NCBI RefSeq assembly: GCF_014193255.1 | Contig: NZ_JACHZB010000004.1 | Coordinates: forward strand, 388,902 to 452,901 | From: Rhizobium sp. BK196 | GTDB taxonomy: Bacteria; Pseudomonadota; Alphaproteobacteria; Rhizobiales; Rhizobiaceae | Length of the DNA stretch: 64,000 nt | Direction of reading: 5' to 3' | Shown: positions 36,080 through 43,577 of the stretch, in pieces | Numbering within the stretch: position 1 is the stretch's first letter | Layout: every line of letters begins with the position of its first letter | Notes under the pieces: generated by a model | Databases searched by the model: none | What the model was told of the DNA's origin: nothing | What the model saw: only the letters and a program-made list of their open reading frames with translations | Program-made: the position numbers and the translations under genes

Positions 36080-38086
36080 ATGATGCACGTGTTAGCCGAG
36101 ACCGCAGCCGCTACCGTGCAGCCGACGCTGTCGCCAGAACAGTTGCGGTGCCTTTACAAGCAGGAGAGCGAGAGCGGCCGAAAAAGCGCGACGCGCAAAG
36201 GCCTCTGGACTGCGGTCGCAGCTTACCTTGCATATTCCTTCACGGACTATCTTTTTATCGGCGACGTCGTCCAATACACGGTCGCCGGCCGGCTGGCGGT
36301 TGGCGTCAGTGCGCTATGCGTGCTGGAATTCCTGCTCTACCGCAAGGCAAAAGCCGATACGGTCGACATGGCCGCCGCGCTGTCCGTGCTCGCAGCCTAT
36401 CTTGTCTGGCTTCTCACCGCCCAGATGACCGCGGTCAGGGAGGCGTTCTCCTATTATATGGTGTTTGGCGCGATCTTCATGATGAGCGTCAACCTGTTCT
36501 TCAGTTTCCGGTTTCCGGTTGCTCTTGCGGCCTCCGCAACCAACGTGCTCATCTTCATCGGCGCCCTCTTTTTGTTCGCGCCGATGTTGCTTCTTCACAA
36601 GCTCATCCTCGGCGCCTTCTGTATTTCCTGCTTTGTTTTCACCTCTTACGTGAACCTTCAGCTCAACAGGGAGCGCTACAAAGTCTTCCTCAATGCATTT
36701 GAAGCCAGTTTGCAGCAGGCTGCCGCCGACGAAAGGGGCAGGGCGCTCTTGCACCTCTCGAACACGGACTCGTTGACCGGCCTGGAAAATCGCCGGGCAA
36801 TCGATCAACGCCTGCGTGATTGTTGGCAACGCTGGCAGCACGACAGGGTGCCTTTTGCCGTCCTGCTTATCGATGTCGATTATTTCAAGCGCTATAACGA
36901 CTGCTACGGCCACCAGGAAGGTGACCGGTGCCTCGTCGCGGTCGCCCAACTTCTTCAAAGCGTGGCCGCATCCTGGGATTCGATGATCGGGCGATACGGC
37001 GGTGAGGAATTCATCGTCATCACACCAATGCCGAATTCGGAAAGGGCGACCGAACTCGCAGAAGCCATGTGTGCCGCTGTCAGGGACTTGGCCTGGCCAC
37101 ACGAGCACAGGCGAGACGGGACCGCTATCATCACCGTCAGCGTCGGCGTGTCGCGTACGCGCGACCAGACCAGGCAGGTCGACAAGATCATTCACGAAGC
37201 CGATCGCGCGCTTTACGCCGCCAAGGCTGCGGGCCGCAATACGCTCGTGGTCTTCGATCCTGATGATCCGGAGAGCAGCGATGACAGCGAGGACATTGCC
37301 GCGACCCTGAAGATCGCGCTCGAGCACGGCCTTGTCTCCCTCGTCTATCAGCCGATCCGCAACGTTCAGACGGGCAAGACGGACGCCGTTGAAGCTCTGA
37401 TGCGTTTGAACATGCTGGACGGAACGCCCGTACCGCCTGTCAAATTTATCCCGGTTGCGGAACGGACAGGGTCGATCATCCAGCTTGGCCGATGGGCAAT
37501 CCGCACTGTCTGCCGAGACTTGCTGGCAGCCGACATGGTCCAGGTTGCCAGTGTCAACGTTTCGCCGATCGAACTGAAGATGCCGGGTTTTGCCACCTAT
37601 GTGGCGGCAACGCTGGCAGAATTCGGGGTGGCGGGCGCGAGGCTCGCGTTCGAGATCACCGAAGGCGTGGAGCTGGAAATCGACCAGGATGTGGTTCGCT
37701 GCATCAGCGACCTCAGAAAGCTCGGCGCTCAAGTCTGGCTCGACGATTTCGGCACGGGCTTTGCGGGCCTCTCGTGGCTTCGCCTCATAGAATTCGACAC
37801 CGTCAAGATCGACCGGTCCTTCCTCCATGACTGCAACACCGAGAGAGGCAAGAGGATGTTGCTCGACATCATCAGCCTGTTGCGCAATCGCGGCGTGAAG
37901 ATCCTCATCGAAGGTGTGGAGACGATCGAGCAGCAGCGGCTGATGCAGCAGTACGGAATCAATCAGATCCAGGGATATTTCATTGCCCGGCCCGCGCCGG
38001 CAGCCCAGCTTGAAGCTGATAACGTCTTGCCGTTCAGCAGGGTCAGGAACCACGATTCAAAACGTCTGTTTGGGAATGGCGCATAG
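36080..38086 (+). CDS. Membrane GGDEF-EAL protein (c-di-GMP turnover)
   Basis: The 668-residue protein has about six membrane helices (residues 42-200), a GGDEF domain (about 225-390) and an EAL domain (about 405-650). The cyclase loop is RYGGEEF, intact; the I-site arginine is absent (SWDS). The EAL residues are also in place: EAL itself in DAVEALMRL, VNVSP, EITEG, DDFGTG, KIDRSF, EGVET and QGYF. It may therefore both make and degrade c-di-GMP, with the balance set by the membrane sensor part. A 257-base gap separates it from the divergent methyltransferase gene. The region between 34707 and 38097 is bracketed by two copies of an exported-protein gene 3' end. Confidence 0.93.
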   Translation: MMHVLAETAAATVQPTLSPEQLRCLYKQESESGRKSATRKGLWTAVAAYLAYSFTDYLFIGDVVQYTVAGRLAVGVSALCVLEFLLYRKAKADTVDMAAALSVLAAYLVWLLTAQMTAVREAFSYYMVFGAIFMMSVNLFFSFRFPVALAASATNVLIFIGALFLFAPMLLLHKLILGAFCISCFVFTSYVNLQLNRERYKVFLNAFEASLQQAAADERGRALLHLSNTDSLTGLENRRAIDQRLRDCWQRWQHDRVPFAVLLIDVDYFKRYNDCYGHQEGDRCLVAVAQLLQSVAASWDSMIGRYGGEEFIVITPMPNSERATELAEAMCAAVRDLAWPHEHRRDGTAIITVSVGVSRTRDQTRQVDKIIHEADRALYAAKAAGRNTLVVFDPDDPESSDDSEDIAATLKIALEHGLVSLVYQPIRNVQTGKTDAVEALMRLNMLDGTPVPPVKFIPVAERTGSIIQLGRWAIRTVCRDLLAADMVQVASVNVSPIELKMPGFATYVAATLAEFGVAGARLAFEITEGVELEIDQDVVRCISDLRKLGAQVWLDDFGTGFAGLSWLRLIEFDTVKIDRSFLHDCNTERGKRMLLDIISLLRNRGVKILIEGVETIEQQRLMQQYGINQIQGYFIARPAPAAQLEADNVLPFSRVRNHDSKRLFGNGA

Positions 38087-38096
38087 GTTCGCGCGC

Positions 38097-38150
38097 CTGC
38101 GGCCCGCATCGCCTTTGCCGGTGACGTGCCGCATCGATCTGCAGCGGCAG
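38097..38150 (+). pseudogene. Remnant of the 3' end of the exported-protein gene (34203-34706)
   Basis: In one frame this segment reads PASPLPVTCRIDLQRQ, against PASGRSVVTSRIDLQRQ at the C-terminus of the protein encoded at 34203-34706. The last 18 bases (38133-38150, ATCGATCTGCAGCGGCAG) are identical to 34686-34703, and the preceding 30 or so bases match with substitutions and one in-frame 3-base gap. The stop codon is lost. It is the tail of a former gene copy left at the border of the AlpA-primase island. Confidence 0.7.
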
Positions 38151-38259
38151 GCAACACAGCTCGCGTTACCGGCGTGTATCGTGTTGAACTGCATCGCATG
38201 AATTAGAAACAACCATCGTCGCGCATTCTGCCTCTGATCGGAAGTTCAGAGGAACGAGC

Positions 38260-38493
38260 ATGACCGGCAAGCCAATCTCCTACACACTTTTAAGCACGAG
38301 CGACGTTCAGAAGATCGCTCCGGTTTCCAACGTGACGCTCTGGCGCTGGGTGCGGAACGGCAAGTTTCCTGCGCCGATAAGGGTCGCGAAAAACAATTTC
38401 TGGAGGTCCGACGAAGTCGGCGCCTGGATGGATGAAATGTCCTCGAGGCGCGCCGCGCCGGATCGCAAAGCCCCTTCGCAGGCACGCAAATAG
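38260..38493 (+). CDS. AlpA-family phage/satellite regulator or excisionase (MerR-like HTH)
   Basis: This 77-residue basic protein carries a compact winged HTH of the AlpA type: LLSTSDVQKIAPVSNVTLWR, then WVRNGKFPAPIRV and FWRSDEVGAWMDE (about residues 10-60). AlpA/Vis proteins regulate excision and early genes of phage P4-like and other satellite elements. GAGGAA six bases before ATG 38260 gives a good ribosome site. The primase-helicase gene follows 30 bases later, so the two form an operon. No integrase gene is found in the island. Confidence 0.87.
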   Translation: MTGKPISYTLLSTSDVQKIAPVSNVTLWRWVRNGKFPAPIRVAKNNFWRSDEVGAWMDEMSSRRAAPDRKAPSQARK

Positions 38494-38523
38494 CGCCGGC
38501 CCTCCAGTTTCATCGGAAAATCC

Positions 38524-40971
38524 ATGGATAGAATCTCGCAATACGCGCCATCGCCGGCAGCGGGCGTCTCAGGCTATGTCGGACGGCTGCGCCGCGACGT
38601 GTCCCTGTCTTCGACAGCAGCGCAATACGGCTGCAGGCTCATCCGCAGCGGGCAGGAGTTTTCCGCCTGCTGCCCCTTCCACGCCGAAGACACCCCGTCA
38701 TTCACGATCTTCGCCGGCCAGGATGGGGTCGAGCGTTTCCATTGCTTCGGCTGCGGCAGGAAAGGCGATGTTCTCGATTTCGTGCAGCAGGTCAGAGGCG
38801 TCGATCTTCAGGGAGCGATCCGCATTCTCGGCGGCCGCGACATCAGGCCGAACGTCCCTCCGGCGCACAACCTCTATGAGGGGATCGTGCCCGTTCCGCC
38901 GCCGGCCGGTTTGCTTAAGGCCGGCGCCCGCATCCGGCTCTACAACCCGAAGCGCAGGGGCGAACGATCCGAGTGGGGCCTGTTCACGCCGTCGATGGTG
39001 TTTCCCTATCGCAATGCCGACGGCTCCCTCTTCGGCTATGTCCTGCGCCGGGACCTGCCCGACGGGGCTAAGGAAACGCCGATGGTCATGTTCGTTCGCC
39101 TGGCGGACGGGACGCAAACCTGGTCGCGTTTCCCGTTCCCCAAGCCGCGGCCGCTCTACGGCCTGGAAACGATCGGCGACCGGAGCCAAGTGGTGATTGT
39201 CGAGGGCGAGAAATGCCGCGACCGGCTCGGCCAGGCGAGCGGCCGAACCATCGTCTCCTGGCCGGGCGGAACCCAAGGCGCAAAGCACACGGACTGGTCG
39301 CCGCTCTCGGGTCGGCACGTGCTGATCTGGCCGGATTTCGACGGCCCGGGCCTGACGGCTGCCGATGATATCGCCGCCCGCCTGACCGCGGTCGGCGCGC
39401 GTGTCCAATGCGTCGGCTTCACGGATGCGGCGCACGCATCCGATATCGAGCGCTACGGTTTCGCAGACTGGCAGTCAGGCCTTTTTCCACGCCGCGGCTG
39501 GGACAGCGCCGATGCCGTCGATGCCGGATGGACGCAAGGCCAGCTCGACGCCTTCATGAGCGCCACGCTTTACGACTGGAGGCCGGAGCCCGCTGCCGAG
39601 AAGGAAGAGGGACGCGTCGTGCCGTTCAATCGGGCAGTTTCCATGCAGATCTCCGAACCGGTCCCGGATGCGTTCGAAGGCCCAGATGCCTTCGTCCAGG
39701 AAGATGAGCCGGCGTGGGCGATCACGCCTGCCGGGGATGCGCCCCGGCATTCCGGGCGCCTGATGGGCATCGCGCGCTTCGATATCGAACTCGAACAATG
39801 GCTGGTCGATCGCCAATGGCTCATCAAGCTCAACCTGCTTTCGGGCGAGCTGGAGATTCATCGCAACAGCGGCATCGTTGCCATGAGCGACGCGCGGCTG
39901 GCGGAAATTCGCTTCGAACTCGCCCGCGCGCAGGGCAGGGAGCCGTCCAAGGACAACATTTTCGATGCCCTGGTGCTGATCGGCGAGCGGCGGGCCTATC
40001 ATCCGGTCCACGACTATCTCGCCCGTCTACAATGGGATGGAAAGCCGCGCATCGACACCTGGCTCGTCGATTATTTCGGCGCCGAGGATACGCCGCTCAA
40101 CCGCGCCTTCGGCCGCAAGATCCTCTGCGCTGCCGTTCGCCGCGTCAGGGATCCGGGCTGCAAATTCGATCACATGCTCGTCGTCGAAGGCCCCCAGGGC
40201 ATCGGCAAATCCTCGGCGATCCTGGCGCTGTGCCATGACAGCGGCTGGTTCACCGACCAGCTCGAAATCGGCGCCGACGCCAAGGTGACCATCGAAAAGA
40301 CCGCCGGCCACTGGATCCTGGAAATGCCCGAACTCGACGGCCTGAGCCGCCGCGACACCAACCGCGTCAAATCCTTCATCCCCGCGCGGAAAGATGTCGC
40401 CAGGCTCTCCTATGGCCGCTTTGCGACCAAACGCCCACGGCAATTCGTCCTCTTCGGCACCACCAACGAAAGCCGCTACCTGACCGACACCACCGGCAAC
40501 CGCCGCTTCTGGATCGTCCGCGCCACGTCTGCCGATCCCGCCGGCATTGCGGCGGTGCGAGACCAGCTATGGGCCGAGGCTGCCGAGAGGGAGGCGGGTG
40601 AGGATATTTCGCTGGATGACCAGGCATTGCGGAAGGCAGCGGCCGGCGTTGCGCATGAATCGTCGGATTTCGGGCCGTGGCTGGAGATCCTTGGCGAGCG
40701 CATCCCGGACGGTCCGCTGAAGATCAAGGCCACGGATGTCTGGAAGCTGGTCGGCTTCGACGGACCGGAAACCATCAACAAGCTGACGAAGGCCCATCAC
40801 GCCCATATGCGCGCGGCGATGGTCGGCCTCGGGTTCGAGAAGAAGGACAAAGGCGTCCGCTTTCGCGACGGCGAGAAAAAGACGGCCTATGTTCGCGGCG
40901 ATCCGGACGACGCTCGGGAGTGGAGCCCTGACAGGCATGAGCCGGCGTATGGCGACGATGACCCTTTCTGA
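38524..40971 (+). CDS. Primase-helicase: CHC2 zinc finger, Toprim and VapE-like ATPase
   Basis: The 815-residue protein combines a DnaG-like CHC2 zinc finger (C50, H53, C74, C77 in CCPFHAEDTPSF and FHCFGCGRKGD), a Toprim region (VVIVEGEK at about 223-230 and WPDFDGPG at 269-276), and a C-terminal VapE/virulence-associated E ATPase domain (P-loop GPQGIGKSS at about 556-564, then HWILEMPELDGLSRRD and FVLFGTTNESRYLTD). Such fused primase-helicases start replication of phages and phage satellites. It is followed by a strong terminator and then a repeat cluster fitting a replication origin. It is the main evidence that this region is a mobile element. Confidence 0.93.
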   Translation: MDRISQYAPSPAAGVSGYVGRLRRDVSLSSTAAQYGCRLIRSGQEFSACCPFHAEDTPSFTIFAGQDGVERFHCFGCGRKGDVLDFVQQVRGVDLQGAIRILGGRDIRPNVPPAHNLYEGIVPVPPPAGLLKAGARIRLYNPKRRGERSEWGLFTPSMVFPYRNADGSLFGYVLRRDLPDGAKETPMVMFVRLADGTQTWSRFPFPKPRPLYGLETIGDRSQVVIVEGEKCRDRLGQASGRTIVSWPGGTQGAKHTDWSPLSGRHVLIWPDFDGPGLTAADDIAARLTAVGARVQCVGFTDAAHASDIERYGFADWQSGLFPRRGWDSADAVDAGWTQGQLDAFMSATLYDWRPEPAAEKEEGRVVPFNRAVSMQISEPVPDAFEGPDAFVQEDEPAWAITPAGDAPRHSGRLMGIARFDIELEQWLVDRQWLIKLNLLSGELEIHRNSGIVAMSDARLAEIRFELARAQGREPSKDNIFDALVLIGERRAYHPVHDYLARLQWDGKPRIDTWLVDYFGAEDTPLNRAFGRKILCAAVRRVRDPGCKFDHMLVVEGPQGIGKSSAILALCHDSGWFTDQLEIGADAKVTIEKTAGHWILEMPELDGLSRRDTNRVKSFIPARKDVARLSYGRFATKRPRQFVLFGTTNESRYLTDTTGNRRFWIVRATSADPAGIAAVRDQLWAEAAEREAGEDISLDDQALRKAAAGVAHESSDFGPWLEILGERIPDGPLKIKATDVWKLVGFDGPETINKLTKAHHAHMRAAMVGLGFEKKDKGVRFRDGEKKTAYVRGDPDDAREWSPDRHEPAYGDDDPF

Positions 40972-40988
40972 CGCGCACCGACCCTGAC

Positions 40989-41014
40989 AACCCGGCCATC
41001 GAGCCGGGTTTTTT
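40989..41014 (+). terminator. Rho-independent terminator after the primase-helicase gene
   Basis: A perfect 8-bp stem, AACCCGGC (40989-40996) with GCCGGGTT (41003-41010), has a 6-base loop and is followed by TTTT. It ends the alpA-primase operon and separates it from the downstream repeats. Confidence 0.92.
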
Positions 41015-41032
41015 GTTTCCCAGGCAATGGCG

Positions 41033-41304
41033 AACCTCCTCCAGGCAACCTCCTCCAGGCATGGAACCTCCGCCAGCGAAGGCAGGTTTTGGCGGAGGTT
41101 CGTAACGCTGGAGGAGGTTATGGAGGAGGTAACCTCCGCCGGGGTAAGTTCTTGATTCTAAGGTTTTATCCGTTGCTGGAGGAGGTGGAGGAGGTTGTTT
41201 GCTGAAAGGTGGTGGAAGAGGGTTTTACCGGCTTGTACAGGGCGAAATACAGGGTGTTTTCGGCTAGTCTTGGAAAATGCGTTCTAACCTCCGCCACCTC
41301 CTCC
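41033..41304. repeat. Iteron-like cluster of AACCTCCKCC repeats, candidate replication origin
   Basis: About eleven copies or part-copies of AACCTCC[T/G]CC in both orientations fill 272 bases. Two are exact 14-base tandem copies, AACCTCCTCCAGGC at 41033-41046 and 41047-41060. Others are direct at 41065, 41131, 41286 and 41296 (partial), and inverted at 41091, 41110, 41122 (partial), 41178 (partial) and 41187. Between and around them are AT-richer stretches such as 41146-41170. Placement directly behind a primase-helicase gene matches origins of P4-like and SaPI-like satellites. The origin role is inference; the repeats are plain in the sequence. Confidence 0.8.
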
Positions 41305-41501
41305 GGGGGGATGCTAGCTCTCCGTCCCGGCCGGAAAAACACGGGAGCAACAAAATCGCGCTGTTGCATCGAGATCATGCGATAAGAATACGGAAGAACG
41401 ACTACACATTAGGAAGGGATCATGCCAATCATGCCGCTAGGGCGAGTGTCTGTGGCAAATTAATCGTCATCAGAGCAAGGCGCCAAAAACCGGAGATTAA
41501 G

Positions 41502-42311
41502 GTGCTTGCCTGCGGAAGTGCTGTACGACCAACCGAAATTCTTCGTGAAATTGAGCATTTCACATCCAGCACGAGTCCCGCGAGGGTCGCGACCGATGCG
41601 GGCGATGGCTTCATAAAGTCCTTGGGTAATCCTATGGGATCGGCTGCTTTGGTGTCAGAGCTCGTCGCGGCCGAGTTGGCAACGTGGTTTGGCCTGAATG
41701 TCCCCGCATTCTCGATCATAGACACATGCGCTATCGAAATACTAATGAAGAAGAACGGGATGCCGATGGTCCCACCGATGTTCTTCTCCAGCGCGGTCGA
41801 TGGGACTCCTCGCGACGGCTCGGGGACATTCCTTTCCAAGTTGATCCATTCAGAAGACGTGGCGAAGTTGGTGGTGTTTGATACCTGGATCCGCAACTGG
41901 GATCGCTACTTCAACGGAGAAGCCAATTCCGAAAATTTGCTTTTCGTCAGGTCAACCAAATTGAAATACTCTCTCGTACCAATTGATCATTCGAATTGCT
42001 TCATAGGATCTGACCCGGATTTCCCAACGATGCCTGCACCAGATATTTGGGTGAACGATCCTGCGGTCTATGGTAAGTTTCCGGAATTCGATGACTATAT
42101 AACTGCAAAAGCAACGAATGGCGCGCTGCTAAAACTGTCGACATTGGAGAAGCCCTTCGTGGTCGAAGTTGTTAATTCTGTCCCGGTAGAATGGGAGCTA
42201 AATGACGCGGCCAGAAGCAGTCTCGTAGATTTCATTTGCAATCGCGCTACTTATGTTGTGGACACGCTTGCAGCACGATTGGTAGACGAACCCGAACTGC
42301 CGGGGATGTAA
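41502..42311 (+). CDS. HipA-like kinase (HipA_2 type) paired with DUF3037 protein, GTG start
   Basis: From GTG 41502 (GGAG eight bases before) the protein is 269 residues. The frame is open back to an ATG at 41277, but that extension runs through the repeat cluster and shows no domain. Kinase landmarks are GFIKSLGNPMG with the likely ATP-binding K39, SELVAAELATWFGLNVP, the catalytic loop FDTWIRNWDRYF (N132, D134, R135) with N144 in SENLLF, and metal-binding D162 in VPIDHSNCF. This is the compact HipA-like family rather than full-length HipA with an N-terminal subdomain. No HipB-like antitoxin is adjacent. It is coupled by TAATG overlap to the DUF3037 gene and is AT-richer than the surrounding DNA. 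Confidence 0.82.
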   Translation: MLACGSAVRPTEILREIEHFTSSTSPARVATDAGDGFIKSLGNPMGSAALVSELVAAELATWFGLNVPAFSIIDTCAIEILMKKNGMPMVPPMFFSSAVDGTPRDGSGTFLSKLIHSEDVAKLVVFDTWIRNWDRYFNGEANSENLLFVRSTKLKYSLVPIDHSNCFIGSDPDFPTMPAPDIWVNDPAVYGKFPEFDDYITAKATNGALLKLSTLEKPFVVEVVNSVPVEWELNDAARSSLVDFICNRATYVVDTLAARLVDEPELPGM

Positions 42312-43105
42312 TGATGAGTGGAAGCCAAGGATATTTTTCTCTCGTTCAGTACGCTGAACTTCCCGAGCGGGCCGAGTATGTCAATATCGGCATCGTGGTT
42401 TTCGTGTGCGCGGCTCCATACGTTTTTGCCAAATTCAGTCAACGGCCTCGTCGGGTGCAGGCGGCATTCAATGTAAATTTGGGCGTTCATTTCGAACTTC
42501 TGCAGGCATCACTTTCGAACAGATTGCGAAACGAATTTGGGAACGGCTGGAGTAAAGATTCTCTCGAAAATTTTGTTCAGCAACGGTCTGGAAAGGTCAG
42601 ACTTTCTCCAATTCGTTCACTGCTGATAAAAGATCCCGCACAATCTTTGGATGAGTTATTTTCTCAACTCGTCGGAGAGGTTAAGCCTATCGCAAGGCCA
42701 GTGAGAGCTAGAACCAAACTGGCTTCCGCCTTAAAGGAGGCGGGCGTCGATACCTTGTTGGAGCGCCCGGAGCCCGTTCAGCTTTCGAGTGGAGTGAGGA
42801 TCGATGCACAATACGGTTACCAGAATGGCGCCTTCAATTTAATCGACGCCATTTCTTTAGCAGGTGACCCTGACAAAGCACTTAATAAAGCCAGTCCGCG
42901 GATGATCGAAGGAAGCCTCCTTTATCGGGAATCGTTGCAACAAAAGCGATTAGTGGTCATCGCAGACGAGTCTGAGGCTCATGATGCAAGCTTCGTTGAT
43001 ATGGTATCGAGCCAGATGGAGCAGCATAAGGTCCGTTTTTATACCCTCAGAGACCTGAGCCCGTTGGTACTCGACATTCGAAAAAACTACGCGTTGCACC
43101 ATTAA
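42311..43105 (+). CDS. DUF3037 family protein, partner of the HipA-like kinase
   Basis: The 264-residue protein begins GYFSLVQYAELPERAEYVNIG with the IGIVVF strand that marks DUF3037 (about residues 8-120), followed by a less conserved C-terminal part with ESLQQKRLVVIADESEAHD. No catalytic motif or membrane segment is recognised. ATG 42311 overlaps the kinase stop (TAATG), so production is coupled and the two products likely act together. I know DUF3037 and HipA_2-type genes as frequent neighbours, but I know of no experimentally settled role. Base composition is AT-richer than the flanking core genes. Confidence 0.85.
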   Translation: MMSGSQGYFSLVQYAELPERAEYVNIGIVVFVCAAPYVFAKFSQRPRRVQAAFNVNLGVHFELLQASLSNRLRNEFGNGWSKDSLENFVQQRSGKVRLSPIRSLLIKDPAQSLDELFSQLVGEVKPIARPVRARTKLASALKEAGVDTLLERPEPVQLSSGVRIDAQYGYQNGAFNLIDAISLAGDPDKALNKASPRMIEGSLLYRESLQQKRLVVIADESEAHDASFVDMVSSQMEQHKVRFYTLRDLSPLVLDIRKNYALHH

Positions 43106-43128
43106 TTCCGCTCTCTGCCATCAGGCGA

Positions 43129-43152
43129 CCTTGGCACTTGCAAGTGCCAAGG
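43129..43152. repeat. 24-bp perfect palindrome downstream of the kinase/DUF3037 pair
   Basis: CCTTGGCACTTG followed at once by its exact reverse complement forms a loopless palindrome 23 bases after the DUF3037 stop. There is no T run. It could be a protein-binding dyad, a recombination site or a loopless RNA hairpin. The rest of 43106-43376 holds only a doubtful 67-codon frame (43138-43341, TTG start inside the palindrome, no ribosome site) that may be a gene remnant. Confidence 0.8.
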
Positions 43153-43376
43153 GTCCAGCGAAATCCACCGATTAAATTAATAAAATCAATATACTTGGCG
43201 CTCGCGGGATTTGATTCGTATGCCGCGTTAATCGCCGAACCTATCCATATCGTCGCGCCACCGCCGCAACAGTCGGATTTTTACAGTTTGCTCAGCAAGC
43301 GCCCCGAAGACATTGATGAAGAGTGGTGGGCGGGGGCGTAGGTATTGGCGTCACGGTATATTGGATAGTGAAAAAA

Positions 43377-43452
43377 TGGTGCCGCTTACGTGACTCGAAC
43401 ACGTGACCCCATCATTACGAATGATGTGCTCTACCGACTGAGCTAAAGCGGC
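43377..43452 (-). tRNA. tRNA-Thr (anticodon CGT)
   Basis: Read on the minus strand, GCCGCTT pairs with AAGCGGC as acceptor stem. The D loop contains AGCTCAGTCGGTAGAGC, the anticodon loop is TTCGTAA (CGT, codon ACG), and the T arm is GTCACGTGTTCGAGTCACG-like. CCA is encoded. The 3' end faces lower coordinates, that is, toward the AlpA-primase-HipA island, as for a tRNA used as an integration site. I found no second copy of its 3' end near 38.1 kb. Confidence 0.95.
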
Positions 43453-43577
43453 AATCCGGCGGGCGAAGCATGCGGCCCGCGATTTGCATGGGGCTGATAC
43501 AGGCATTGTCGGGAGATTTCAAGCACCCTCTTATGCCCCGTGGCAAAAAAGCTGAAGCTTGTGGAAAGGCTTGCCCT

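Noticed and set aside
38087..38259. Second copy of the tRNA-Thr 3' end as left attachment site
   Set aside because: I compared the tRNA 3' end with this region and saw no convincing match.
41277..41501. N-terminal extension of the HipA-like kinase from ATG 41277
   Set aside because: It starts inside the repeat cluster, encodes no domain, and a GTG with a ribosome site at 41502 fits the family's usual beginning.
43138..43341. 67-codon frame after the palindrome
   Set aside because: Its TTG start is inside the palindrome, there is no ribosome site and no family resemblance; possibly a remnant, but not supportable as a gene.
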